Source of the DNA: Pelomonas nitida
Lineage (GTDB): Bacteria > Pseudomonadota > Gammaproteobacteria > Burkholderiales > Burkholderiaceae_C
Length of the DNA: 64,000 bases
Reading direction: 5' to 3'
Assembly (NCBI RefSeq): GCF_043555975.1
Contig: NZ_JBIGIA010000004.1
Coordinates: 62,001 to 126,000, forward strand
Both the position numbers and the translations under genes were made by a program. Shown here piece after piece: positions 1 to 11,900 of this stretch. Position 1 is the first letter of the stretch. Each line of letters begins with the position of its first letter. The notes beneath the pieces are model-generated. The model had not been told where the DNA came from, searched no databases, and worked only from the letters and a program-made list of their open reading frames with translations.

Positions 1-678
1 CTGCACATGGAAGCGGCCGATGACGCCGTCCATCGGCGCACGCACGAGGAAGGGCTGGCGCGGTGTCACCTCGGCCGGCGCGAGCACGCTCAGCCGCACC
101 GGCACCAGGCACGCCACCAGCAGGCCGGCCAGCACGCGCCGCTGCAGCCGGCCGGGGCGCAGCACGGACAGCAGCCGTGCCAGCGCGTGTTCGCGCGGCC
201 GAAAGCCCGCCAGCGCATGCCCATACGTGCCGGCCAGCTCGGTCAGCAAGGTCTGCTCGGCGGGGTCGAACGGCGCGTCGCGGGCCAGCAGCAGCCCGCC
301 TTCCCGCTGGCCGCCGTGGGCCGTCAATGGCAGCCACAGCGCATGTGCCGGCAGCCAGGCGGCCCAGTCGTCACCGCAATGGGCGGGTGCGCTGCTGGCG
401 TCGAGCGCCTGCAGCCCGCCGGCCTTGGCCAGCGCGCGGCAGAGCCGGTTGAGCCATTGCAGGTAGGGCGTGTTCGGGTCGACCTGCGGCAAGCCCGAGA
501 CGGCCACGACGCCGCCCAGCCCGGCCTCGCTCCACAGCGCGGCCTGGCGGTAGGGCAGCACGCTCAGCGTCTCGTTGACGATGACGAAGCCGAGTGCCGG
601 CACGCTGTCGGCCTCACGCGCCCGGCGGCCGAGCTGCAACAGCCCCAGCAGGGCCTGGACGGCGGCGTCCTGGCTCAC
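1..678 (-). CDS. HlyD-type membrane fusion protein with N-terminal GAF-like region (partial)
   Basis: The reading frame opens with GTG at 678 and runs off the window's left edge, so 226 codons are visible. The first roughly 155 residues resemble a GAF-like sensory region. A hydrophobic segment follows at about residues 178-195, then the start of a biotinyl-lipoyl-like segment around 'RAPMDGVIGRFHVQ', which is typical of HlyD/RND adaptors. The GTG overlaps the TGA of the preceding gene (GTGA, 675-678), so translation is probably coupled. In related adhesin loci such adaptors accompany a TolC protein, which suggests a role in exporting the giant adhesin at 3000-12185; that role is inference. 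The missing part should carry the rest of the adaptor. Confidence 0.75.
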   Translation of the reverse strand, partial: MSQDAAVQALLGLLQLGRRAREADSVPALGFVIVNETLSVLPYRQAALWSEAGLGGVVAVSGLPQVDPNTPYLQWLNRLCRALAKAGGLQALDASSAPAHCGDDWAAWLPAHALWLPLTAHGGQREGGLLLARDAPFDPAEQTLLTELAGTYGHALAGFRPREHALARLLSVLRPGRLQRRVLAGLLVACLVPVRLSVLAPAEVTPRQPFLVRAPMDGVIGRFHVQ

Positions 679-1454
679 TGCACGCCGGAGAAACTGGCCC
701 AGCCGCTCATGCCGGGCTGCAAGCCGGCGTGGTTGCCGTTGACCTGGCCCGTGATGGTGACCGACTGGCTGACCGGGTCGATGCGCGCGCCGATGCGGAT
801 GACGCGCGCCGGGTAGCTCCGCCCCAGCTCGTCCACCGTGACGGTGAACTCGCTGCCCGGCTTCAGGCGCGCGAGCCAGCGTGACGGCACGATCAGCTGC
901 AGCTCCGGCGGGCTGCCGTCGACGATCTCCAGCAAAGGCCGGCCTGGCGTGGCGAACTCGGCGCCCGCCGCCAGCCGCTTGGCGACGCGGCCGGCGAACG
1001 GCGCGGGGATCACGCACTTGCCGACGGTGGCGCGCATGTAGGCGGCCTCGGCCGCGCTTTCCTTCACCCGCGCCTCGGCCTGTTCAAGCTCCAGCCGGCT
1101 GGCGGAGTTGAGCTCGGCCAGGCGCTGCTGCACGGCCAGCGTCTTGCGGGCGGCCTCGTTGCTGGCCTCGGCCTTGTGGAGCTGGGCCTCGAACAGTGCG
1201 CAGTCGAAGGCCACCAGCGGCTGGCCGGCCCTGAAGCTGTCGCCTTCCTTCAACGGCAGCCGTGCGATGCGGGCGCTGATTTCACTGGCGATGACGGCGG
1301 TCTCGCGGGCGCTGAGCTGTGTGCGGATGCGGCCGTCACGGTCGGGTTCTGCGAAGTTCTTGCCCCCGGCGACGGCCGGTGCGGCGGGCTGGGCCTGCGC
1401 GAGCAACGGCCCCATGGCGGCCAGCAGGCCGGCCAGTGCATGTCGGCAGGTCAT
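675..1454 (-). CDS. Periplasmic adaptor (membrane fusion) protein
   Basis: This 259-residue protein has a signal peptide (residues 1 to about 21, ending near AQA). It then shows the RND/HlyD adaptor layout: a first lipoyl half around 'IARLPLKEGDSFRAGQPLV', a short alpha-helical hairpin, the returning lipoyl half 'IPAPFAGRVAKRLAAGAEF', and a beta-barrel region. It is short for the family, with a brief hairpin and no obvious membrane-proximal domain. The ATG at 1454 overlaps the TGA of the TolC gene (ATGA), and its own stop overlaps the GTG of the next adaptor. The three genes are therefore almost certainly co-translated. It probably bridges the inner membrane and TolC for export of the large adhesin. 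No ATPase partner is visible. Confidence 0.85.
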   Translation of the reverse strand: MTCRHALAGLLAAMGPLLAQAQPAAPAVAGGKNFAEPDRDGRIRTQLSARETAVIASEISARIARLPLKEGDSFRAGQPLVAFDCALFEAQLHKAEASNEAARKTLAVQQRLAELNSASRLELEQAEARVKESAAEAAYMRATVGKCVIPAPFAGRVAKRLAAGAEFATPGRPLLEIVDGSPPELQLIVPSRWLARLKPGSEFTVTVDELGRSYPARVIRIGARIDPVSQSVTITGQVNGNHAGLQPGMSGWASFSGVQ

Positions 1455-2965
1455 GGGGTCGGGGTCGCCTTGCTGCCGCCTTGTTGCAGCTGTTGGTCGC
1501 GTTGGGCGAAGGCCGCCCGCAGCGTGGGCAGGTCGTGCGCGGGCAGGCTGTTGGGCATGGGATCCAGGCCCAGTGTCATCAGCATCTGGCCGTAGGCGTT
1601 TTGCAGCGCGCCGTAGCTCTGGTAGAGCCGCAGCTCCGACATGACGGCGCCGGCCTGCGCGCGGATCTCGGCGAGCTTGTTCTGCGCGTTGGCGCTGGTG
1701 GCGTTGCGGGTGTGGCCGAGGATGCTCTGGTCCACCTGGTTGAGTTCGTCGGCCAGCTCGAACTGGCGCTGGCGGCCGGCCAGGTCGCGGTAGGCGACAT
1801 GCACCTGCGTGAGCACGGCCATGCTCAGCGCGAGCTTTTGCTGGCGGGCGATGTCGTACTGGGCCTGCGCCGCGTCGCGGATCTGGCCGTAGCTCAACAC
1901 GTTCAGCAGGTTCCAGCTGACGCGCAGGCCGGCCTCGCCCCAGCTGTTGTTGATGAGGTAGCTGTCGTTGTCGTAGCGGGGGCCGAGGTCGATGCTGACG
2001 CCCGGCAGCACGCGGGCCAGCGCCTTGCGCGTCTCCAGCAGGCCGATGCGCTCCTGGTAGCTGGCTTCCACCAGCTCGGGGCGCTGCAGCAGTGCGGTTT
2101 CTTCCATCGCCTCGACCGGCAACGGCAGGCGTGGCGTGGCCAGCGCACCCGGGGCGGCCAGCTCGAAGGCCTGGCCCGGCGGCACATTCATCATTGCGGC
2201 GAGCCGCGGCCTGGCCTGTGCCAGCTCGTCGCGCACGGCCTCGAGCTGCCGCACGAGGTCCAGCAGCTGGCGCTGGTAGCCCAGGCTCTCCAGCGGCGGC
2301 TGCAGCTTCTCGCGCTCGACGCGCCGTGAATCGGCCAGCGCGCTGCGCGTGAGTTCCAGCAGCGGCACGATCTTCGTCTCCAGCTGCTGTGCGCCCACGG
2401 CCTGCCAGTAGGCCTGGCGCAGCTGCTGCATGAGCTGGTGGATGACTTTGCGGCGGCGCTCCTGCATGACGAGCACGCGGTCCGCCTGCTGCTTGGCGCC
2501 GTAGTAGCTGACGCCGAAGTCCAGCGCATTCCACGACAGCGTGAGCCCGGCGGTGCCGTGTTCCCGGTCGGACGACGTCGACGGCGCGAGGGACTGCTGG
2601 CCGGTCACGAGGTCGCGCGACGACGACGCTCGATCATTGCTGCGCCAGGCGTAGCCGGCATCCGCCACCAGCCGCGGCAGCAGGTCGAAGCTGGCCAGGC
2701 CCAGCTGGCGCTGGGACAGCGCCTCTTCCATGAGCTTGATGCGGTGGTCGAGGTTGTACTTCAGCGTGCGCGCCGCGGCTTCTTCCAGCGTCAGCGGGCC
2801 CTGCAGCGGCGGTTGATCGGCGAACAGCGCCTGGCGCTGCGAGGCCAGGGCTGCCTTGGCTTCATCGGGGGTGATGGGCTGCGGCGTGATGGCACAACCC
2901 GTCAGTGCGACGGTGATCAGCGCGGCGAGGGGCTTCAGCGGCAGTCGTGTGCGGGTGTGTTTCAA
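1451..2965 (-). CDS. TolC-family outer-membrane lipoprotein
   Basis: This 504-residue protein has a lipoprotein signal with lipobox LTGC (Cys24). Two long heptad-rich TolC repeats follow, for example around 'LEEAAARTLKYNLDHRIKLM' and 'LLETRKALARVLPGVSIDLG'. The family forms trimeric outer-membrane exit ducts. The start appears to be TTG at 2965, because AGGAG lies six bases upstream and no ATG is nearby. The protein is encoded 34 bp downstream of the adhesin stop and overlaps the adaptor gene. It is most likely the outer-membrane component for the adhesin, though a general efflux role is possible. Confidence 0.9.
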   Translation of the reverse strand: MKHTRTRLPLKPLAALITVALTGCAITPQPITPDEAKAALASQRQALFADQPPLQGPLTLEEAAARTLKYNLDHRIKLMEEALSQRQLGLASFDLLPRLVADAGYAWRSNDRASSSRDLVTGQQSLAPSTSSDREHGTAGLTLSWNALDFGVSYYGAKQQADRVLVMQERRRKVIHQLMQQLRQAYWQAVGAQQLETKIVPLLELTRSALADSRRVEREKLQPPLESLGYQRQLLDLVRQLEAVRDELAQARPRLAAMMNVPPGQAFELAAPGALATPRLPLPVEAMEETALLQRPELVEASYQERIGLLETRKALARVLPGVSIDLGPRYDNDSYLINNSWGEAGLRVSWNLLNVLSYGQIRDAAQAQYDIARQQKLALSMAVLTQVHVAYRDLAGRQRQFELADELNQVDQSILGHTRNATSANAQNKLAEIRAQAGAVMSELRLYQSYGALQNAYGQMLMTLGLDPMPNSLPAHDLPTLRAAFAQRDQQLQQGGSKATPTP

Positions 2966-2999
2966 CGGCGTCTCCTGGTTTGGAATGAGGGCGCGACGA

Positions 3000-5900
3000 T
3001 CAGGCCGGCTCGACCGGTCGGCTTTCTTGTTGTTCAGCCTGCTGCTGGAGTTGGTGCAACAGGCGTGCGGTGTCGGGCTGGCGGTGCTGGCGGGCGAGCA
3101 GCTCGAACTGGCCGGTCAGTGACAGCCGGCCCTGCGGCGGCGCGGCGGATTCGGCCGGCATGCCCAGCTGCCCCAGCAGGGCCGCGAGCGGCCGGGCATC
3201 GGGCGTCGGCGGTGCCTCGGAGCTGGAGCGCGGCTTGTCGGGTGTCTGCGTGGAGAGCTTGATCGTGCTGACGACTTCGTGCCCGGCGGCGTCGCGGGCA
3301 ATCACCCGGATCGCCAGCTCGCCGCTCAGGCCGGGTGGCGCCTTGCCGCTCAGCGTGCCGGTGACGGGGTCGAAGCGCAGCCAGCTCGGCAGTGCCTGCC
3401 CATTGGCCATGCGTGCTGTCAGCACGATGGGGCTGCTGCCATCGGAGCTGGTGAACGTGCCTGCCGGGATGGCGAAGTTGATGGACCGGTCGGTGCTCAG
3501 CGTGACCGTGCCCATGTTCGGGATGGCGGTCTGCAGCGACGATTCGCGCGTCGAGCCCTGCGACGTGAGCCGCACGAAGCCCGACGACGAGGGCAGAACG
3601 AAGTCAGGCCTTGACGCCACAACATCGTTGCGCGAGGTGTCGACCGTGAGGGGCAGGTACGGTTGGGGGGGCTGCGCGACGGTCGTCAGCGCGGGCGGCG
3701 CGTCGGCGCGGAACGTGTAGATGCCGGTACCCAGCGGCCCGAGGCCGACCGCCGTTGGGCTCGTCGTGGTCGACGTGTCGACGGTGTAGATCGGCAGACT
3801 GCTGGTGAACGTCGGCGTGATGGGCGGCGGCGGTGCGACGGGCGATGGCGCGGGGGGCAGGGCGATCGGCAGCGCGGCGTTCACGTGCACGCCCTGGCCA
3901 TCGGCGGCTGGCAGCGTGGTTGTCATCGGGTTGCCGGTGAGGTCTTGCACGACGGCGCCGCGCGCCTCGTAGCCGGTGATGGTGATGCCCTGCAGCGCCA
4001 CCTGGCCTGGCAGCACGGTGTAGCGGAAGTTCAGCGTGTCGGTGCCGGTGCTGCCCACGTAATCGGCGAAGGCCTGGCCGCCGTTTTGCAGCTGGATGAC
4101 GAGGCGCGGCGTGCCGGCGCCGGTGTCGATCCGCACGGCCTCGCTGAGTTGCAGGCTGAAGTCCAGCGTGTCGCCGATGCCATAGGTGCCGTCGGTCGGC
4201 AGCTTGATCGACGTGACGGTGGGCACGACGCGGTCGACGGCATAGGCCTCACCGGCCAAGCCGCCGCTGAGCACGTTGCCGGCCACGTCGACGATGCCCG
4301 TCGCGCTGCCCTTGAGGTTGAGCTGCAGGTTGCCGGTGCCGGCGACGTTGCCGAGCTGCACCGTGTAGGTGTGGGCGTCGACCTGCGTGACGCCGGTGAT
4401 GCTGCCGCTGGCGCTGCCGGTGGCGGCGAGCGTGAAGTCGGTGGCATCGACGCCGCTGACGTCTTCGGAGAAGCTGACCGTGAAGCCCAGGCTGCCCGCG
4501 GCCGTTGGCGTCGGGTTCACGCGCACGATGCTGACGGGCGTCGGCGCAGTGGTGTCCACGCGCACGGCGGTGGTGGACGCAACGCTGTTGAGCGTGAGCG
4601 TGAGGGCGTTGCCGGCCGCATCACGCAGCGTGCCGCCGTTGGCCTGCAGGCTGCCGACGGCGATGCCGTCCGCATCGGTATCGCCGGTCTGCACGGTGTA
4701 GCGGAACTGCAGTGCGCTGCCGCCGGAGCCCGAGACGTAGCTGGCGTACACCGTGCTGCCGCCGATATCCAGCGCCAGCCGCGGCGTGCCGCCGCTGGTG
4801 TCGATGATGACCGCCTCGCTGGTGTTGACGGTGAAGCTCAACACGTCGCCGGCCTTGTAGGTGCCGACCGCGGGCACGCCCACGCTGGCCACCGTCGGCA
4901 CGATGGCATCGACCAGCACGCCGGTCGTCGCGCCCACGCTGTTGAGCGTCGCGACCGCGTCGTTGCCGACCGCGTCGCGCACCGTGCCGCCGTTGAGGTC
5001 CAGCGTGCTGCCCAGCGTGATGCCGTTGCTGTCGAGCTGACCGCTGGCGACGGTGAGCCGGAACACCAGCGTGCCGCTGCCCGAGCCGCTGAGGTAGTCG
5101 GCGTAGATCGTGCCGCCGGTGTCCAGCGTGACCGCCAGCCGAGGCGTGCCGCCGCTGGTGTCGACGACGACGGCCTCGCTGAGGTTCACGCTGAAGTCCA
5201 GGTGCTGGCCGGCCACATAGGTGCCGCTGGCCGGCACGGCCACGGCGGTCACGGCCGGTGCATCGCGGTCGACCGCGTAGGCCTCACCGGCCAAGCCGCC
5301 GTTGATCGCGTTGCCGGCCACGTCGACGATGCCCGTCGCGCTGCCCTTGAGGTTGAGCTGCAGGTTGCCGGTGCCGGCGACGTTGCCGAGCTGCACCGTG
5401 TAGGTGTGGGCGTCGACCTGCGTGACGCCGGTGATGCTGCCGCTGGCGCTGCCGGTGGCGGCGAGCGTGAAGTCGGTGGCGTCGACGCCGGTCACGTCTT
5501 CCGAGAAGCTGACCGTGAAGCCCAGGCTGCCCGCGGCCGTCGGCGTCGGGTTCACGCGCACGATGCTGGCGGGCGTCGGTGCGGTGGTGTCCACACGCAC
5601 GGCGGCGGTGCTGGCCACGCTGTTCAGCGGCAGTGCCATGTTGTTGCCGGCCGCATCACGCAGCGTGCCGCCGTTGGCCTGCAGGCTGCCGACGGCGATG
5701 CCGTCCGCATCGGTGTCGCCAGCCTGCACGGTGTAGCGGAACTGCAGCGCGCTGCCGCCGGAGCCCGAGACGTAGCTGGCGTACACCGTGCTGCCGCCGA
5801 TATCCAGCGCCAGCCGCGGCGTGCCGCCGCTGGTGTCGATGATGACCGCCTCGCTGGTGTTGACGGTGAAGCTCAGCACGTCGCCGGCCTTGTAGGTGCC

Positions 5901-8900
5901 GGCCGCCGGCACGCCCACGCTGGCCACCGTCGGCACGATGGCGTCGACCAGCACGCCGGTCGTCGCGCCCACGCTGTTGAGCGTCGCGACCGCGTCGTTG
6001 CCGACCGCGTCGCGCACCGTGCCGCCGTTGAGGTCCAGCGTGCTGCCCAGCGTGATGCCGTTGCTGTCGAGCTGACCGCTGGCGACGGTGAGCCGGAACA
6101 CCAGCGTGCCGCTGCCCGAGCCGCTGAGGTAGTCGGCGTAGACCGTGCCGCCGGTGTCCAGCGTGACCGCCAGCCGAGGCGTGCCGCCGCTGGTGTCGAC
6201 GACGACGGCCTCGCTGAGGCTCACGCTGAAGTCCAGGTTCTGGCCAGCCACATAGGTCGCGTTGGCAGGCACGCTGACCGAGATCACGACCGGCACATCG
6301 CGATCGACGGCATAGGCCGCGCCGGCCAAGCCGCCGTTGATCGCGTTGCCGGCCACGTCGACGATGCCCGTCGCGCTGCCCTTGAGGTTGAGCTGCAGGT
6401 TGCCGGTGCCGGCGACGTTGCCGAGCTGCACCGTGTAGGTGTGGGCGTCGACCTGCGTGACGCCGGTGATGCTGCCGCTGGCGCTGCCGGTGGCGGCGAG
6501 CGTGAAGTCGGTGGCGTCGACGCCGGTCACGTCTTCCGAGAAGCTGACCGTGAAGCCCAGGCTGCCTGCGGCGGTCGGCGTCGGGTTCACGCGCACGATG
6601 CTGACGGGCGTGGGCGCGGTGGTGTCCACGCGCACGGCGGCGGTGGACGCAACGCTGTTGAGCGTGAGCGTGAGGGCGTTGCCGGCCGCATCACGCAGCG
6701 TGCCGCCGTTGGCCTGCAGGCTGCCGACGGCGATGCCGTCCGCATCGGTATCGCCGGTCTGCACGGTGTAGCGGAACTGCAGTGCGCTGCCGCCGGAGCC
6801 CGAGACGTAGCTGGCGTACACCGTGCTGCCGCCGATATCCAGCGCCAGCCGCGGCGTGCCGCCGCTGGTGTCGATGATGACCGCCTCGCTGGTGTTGACG
6901 GTGAAGCTCAGCACGTCGCCGGCCTTGTAGGTGCCGGCCGCCGGCACGCCCACACTGGCCACCGTCGGCACGATAGCATCGACCAGCACGCCGGTCGTCG
7001 CGCCCACGCTGTTGAGCGTCGCGACCGCGTCGTTGCCGACCGCGTCGCGCACCGTGCCGCCGTTGAGGTCCAGCGTGCTGCCCAGCGTGATGCCGTTGCT
7101 GTCGAGCTGACCGCTGGCGACGGTGAGCCGGAACACCAGCGTGCCGCTGCCCGAGCCGCTGAGGTAGTCGGCGTAGACCGTGCCGCCGGTGTCCAGCGTG
7201 ACCGCCAGCCGAGGCGTGCCGCCGCTGGTGTCGACGACGACGGCCTCGCTGAGGTTCACGCTGAAGTCCTGGTGCTGGCCGGCCACATAGGTGCCGCTGG
7301 CCGGCACGGCCACGGCGGTCACGGTGGGGGCGATGCCGTCGATGACCAGCGCGCTCTGGCCCGCCAGCGAGTTGGCGCCGCCCAGTGTCGGCAGCGTCAG
7401 CACGGCAGCGTCGCCACCGGTGCTGCGGATCGTCGCGCCGTTCAGCGCCAGGGCGGCGGTCGACGCGGCGTCGAGGTCGCCCGAGCTGTCGCCGGCCTGC
7501 ACGGTGTAGGCGAAGGCCAGCGTGTTGGTGCCTGAACCGGAGAGGTAGATGGCGTTGCGGTCGATGCTGCCTGTTTCCAGCAGCAGCGTCGGCGTGCCGC
7601 CAGAGGTGTCGACGTTGACGTCCATGTCGAAGGTCACCGTCACCAGCACCGTATCGCCGACCTTGTAGCCGCCGTTCGACGAGGCGGCCTGCACCGTCGT
7701 GACGGTCGGGTTGAGCGGGCTGACGGTGATGGCGATGGCGTCGGTGTCGGTTTTGGCACCGCCGGGCCCGGTCGCGCCCTGGTCGTTGCTGGTGATCTGC
7801 AGCGTGGCCGCGCCGTTGTAGCCGGTGGTGGGTGTGAAGCTGAGACCGGCCAGGGCGGTGTTGGCGTCGGCGGCCGTGCCGGTGAACGTCATCGTGGCGT
7901 CACCCGTGCCGGTGCCGACGAAGAAGACCAGGCCCGAGGTGCCAGACAGCGACAGCAGGCCGTGCGTGGCCGTGAGCGTGATCTGCAGCGAACTGCCGCC
8001 CAGGTCGACGTCGCTGACCGAGATCAGGTTGCCGTTGCCGGACGAGAACACGAGGCTCTGATCCTGGCGCATCGTCTGCGCCGCAGGCACGCCGTTGACC
8101 GGCGTGTCGTTGACGGCAGTGACCGTGACGCTGCGGGTGGCTGCCACGCTGTCGAGGCCGCCGTCGTTGGTGACGAAGCTGATCGTGCGTGTCGCCGTGT
8201 TGGGCGTGTCGGAGCCGTTGCTGTAGGTGACGCTGCGCAGCGCCGCCTGCCATTGCGCCAGCGTCGCGCTGCCGCCTGCCGAACTCAGCGTCAGCACGCC
8301 GGTGCCGCTGGTGTAGCTCGCGGTGATGTTGCCCATCGTCGCGCCGTCATTGCTGAACGCCAGCACGTCCTGCGCGGATTGGAAGTTGCCGGTGATGGTG
8401 ACGGTGGCGCTGGCCAGTGTGGGCGAATCCGAATCGGCCACGAGCAGGCCGCTGTCGATGACCACGGGTGTCGAGCTGGTGCCGTCGGCCTCGACGAAGG
8501 CCGCGCTGCCGCCGCTGGTGACCACGGAGGGCGCGTCGTTGACGGCGGTGACGGTGATGCTGGCGGTGTCGCTCGCCGACGAGAACGGCGTGCTGCCGCC
8601 CGTGCTGCCGGCGTTCACCTTGGTGCCCTGCTGGCCGGCGGTGGCGCCGGTCTGGTCCCAGCCGACATAGCTGAGGCTGCCGGTGGTGCCGGTGACGCCA
8701 TCGGGCACGAAGCGCACGAGGTCGGCGCTGCGCAGCAGCAGCGCACTGGCCGACGTCACGGTGCCGACGTTGCTCCAGCTGCTGCCGCCGTTCGTGCTGT
8801 ACTGCCAGGTGCCGGTGCCCGACACCAGGCCGGTGACGGCGATGCCCTGCACGGCGCCGCTGTCGACGTCGGTGATGCTGCTGCCGATGATGCTGGCGAC

Positions 8901-11900
8901 CGTCTGCCCGGCGTTGTTGATGTCGCTGTCCGTGAGTCCGGTCAGCGTGGGCGACGCGGGCGTCAGCACCGGGGCGTCATTGACCGAGGTCACCGTCAGG
9001 CTGGCCTGTGCGGTGCCGTTGGAGAAGGCCGTCGTGCCGCCGTTGGTGCCGGTGTCGGCGGTGTTGCGCGTGGCGTTGGTCGAGGCGATGCCGCTGGTCT
9101 GGTCCCAGGCGCGGAAGGTCAGCGTGGCGGTTTCGCCGTTGGTCGCGTCGGGCACGTAGCGCAGCCGCGTGCCGCTGGTCAGCAGCAGCGCCGCGCTGGC
9201 CGACACGCTGCCCACGCCGTTCCACGTGACGCCGTCGGTCGAGTACTGCCAGGTGCCGTTGCCGGTGCCCGCGGTGATGGCGATGCCGGACGACGCGCTG
9301 GCGTCGACGTCGGCGTAGGTCAGGCCCGCGAGCAGCGTGGACACCAGCGTGCCGGCGGTGGTGGTGTCCTCGGTGGTGCCGGTCAGCGCGTAGGGGCCGC
9401 CTGAGAGCGTGGGCGCGTCGTTGACGGCCACCACCGAGACGGTGGAGGAGACCGATAGGCTCGTGGTGTCGACGCCGCCGTTCGCGGTGCCGCCGTTGTC
9501 CTGGATGCTGGTCAGCGTGACCACGCGGTTCGTCGTGGTCGGCGCCTCGCTGCTGTTGCGGTAGGTCATGCCGTTGACCAGCGTCTGCGTCGCCGCCGTG
9601 CTCAGGCCGCCGGCCTTGGTCAGCGTCACCGTGGCGGTGCCGGCAGAGACCGAGACGCTGTAGCTGACCGAGTTGGTCGCAGTGGTGCCGCTGTTGCCGT
9701 TGGTCAGCGCGAAGGTGCTGCCGTCGGTGGCGATGATCTCGTTTGCGCCGTCGCTGACGTTGCTGACGGTGAAGGTCAGCGAGGTGATCGTCTGGCCCGA
9801 CTCGACGGTGGCGACGCTGGTGCCGCTGAACAGCGTGACTGCGCTGCCGTTCTCGGTGAAGGTGGGCGTGCCGCCGGTGCTGCTCAGCGTCGGCGCGTCG
9901 TTGACGGCGACGACGCTGACGCTGATGTCGGAGCTGTTGCTGTTGCCGCCGCCGTCGCCGTCGTTGACCGTGACGCGCACCGTGCGTGCCAACGAGGCGG
10001 GCTCCGTGCCGTTGCTGTTGCTGTAGGTCAGGTTGCGCACCAGGGCCTGCACCGCCGTCGGCGTGGCGCTGGCGTTCAGCGTGATGACGAGGTCGTTGGT
10101 GCCGGACCCGCCGGCCAGGGTGCCGATGGTGACGCCGCCGTACGTGACGTTGCTGCCCGACACGCCGATCTGGCCCGCGCCCGTGCCTTCATTGCGGACG
10201 CCCAGCACGTCTTCGCCGCTGACTCGGTTGGTGACGATGGAGGCCGTCACATTGCCGCCACTGAGGTCGGCCGAGTCGCTGTCGGTCAGCGTGGCGTTGC
10301 TGCCGCTGTCCAGCAGCGTCGCGCTGCCACCCTCGGTGTAGCTGATGCTGTCTCCAGCCAGGCCGGCGACGGCTGGTGGGGCGTTGTAGCTGGTGTTGAG
10401 CGTGCCGAGGGTGGTGCCGCTCGACCCCGTCGAGCCATTGCCGCTCGCTGGCGAGATGCCGACGCTGCCCGCCACGCCCGTGTTCCCCGTGGACAGCGAG
10501 GCGTTGGTCGTGGCATCGAGGTTGACGGTGCCGCTGGGGTTCCAGATGCCCGCGATGCCAGAGCCAGCATTGCCGCCGCTGCCGGAGTGGGCTCCGTAGG
10601 CGCCGCCACCACCGCCACCACCTGCGGCGATGTTGCCGGTGATCGAGCTGCGCACGATGGTCAGCGTGCCGGTGTTGTAGACGGCGGCCGCAGCGTTGCC
10701 GCCGCGCCCGCCAGCGTAGTTGTAGCCGGCGCCGCCGCCGCCGCCGCCGATGCTGATGGAGCCGTTGTTGGCTGTGGCGCCGTTGCCGCCGTTGGTGTAG
10801 GTGCCACCGTAAGTGGCCCCCGCACCGCCGGTGGTGCTGCCACCTCGCCCGCCCATGTTGGTAAAGCCCGCGCCGGTGCCACCGGTTCCAGCCGTACCCG
10901 CATTGCCGCTGATCCCGTTGTTGCTGCCGCCCGCGCCGCCAGGCGTCGTGCCGAAGCCGCCGCCGCCGCCGCCCGCACCGCCGCCGCTGGCCGCGCCGCC
11001 GCCGCCGCCGCCGCCGCCTGCAGCCTTGTTGGCCGTGATCGTGCTGTCCGAGATGGTCAGCGCGCCGGCGTTGCGGATGCCCGCGCCCAGCGCGTCGCCG
11101 CCGGCCAGCCCCGCACTGTTGCCTGGCGTGTTGCCACCGGCGCCGGTCAGGAAGCCGTTGGTGATGGTCAGGTGGTCGATGGCGACCGCGCTGCCGGCAC
11201 CGCTGGTGCTGACGTTGAGCACCTGCGTCAGGTTGTTGCCGCTCAGCGTGTAGCCAGCGCCCGCGATGCTCATCGTGTGGCCGTCGGTGACGTTGATCGT
11301 GATCGTGTCGGCGGCGCTGGCGAAGGTGATGTTGCCGGTCAGCGTGATGACGTCGTCCACGCCATCCGTGTTGCCCGTGGCAATGGCGGACTTCAGCGCG
11401 CTCACCGAGCTGACGACGGTCGTGACCAGCAGGTCGTTGTAGGCCGCGAGCTGGGTGGCATCCAGCGCCTGGCTGGTGCCGATGGTGCCGGTGGAGACTT
11501 CCAGGTCCCAGTTGCCGCCGCGCGCGGCGGTGCCGGTGCCGTCGGTCGACGCGGCAATGTCGGCGCCTGTCACGTCGGCCAGCTTGGCGAGGAAGGCCGC
11601 ACCCTCCGTGCCGGCACCGACGTCGCAGCCGTACAGCCGGATGTCGCCGTCGGCCTTCAGCGCATGGCCGATGGTTGCGAGCTGGCCGGTGTAGCGATCG
11701 ACGTTGCCGTTGAACAGCGGCCCGCTGCCGAGCAGCAGCAGCCCGTCGTCGCCGTGCGAGATGATGTGCACCGCATCGATGTCGTGGCGCGTCGCGAGCG
11801 CATCGGCGATCTGCTGCACGCCGTCGCTGTGCGTGTCCAGCAGCACCACGTCGACGCCGGGAGCCACCGCGTCGACCAGCTTCTGGTAGTTCGGCACGCG

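Noticed and set aside
3663..7535. A 1290-codon plus-strand open frame opposite the adhesin
   Set aside because: It is antisense to repetitive coding DNA. Its Arg/Ala/His-rich shadow composition and lack of domains make it a by-product of high G+C codon bias.
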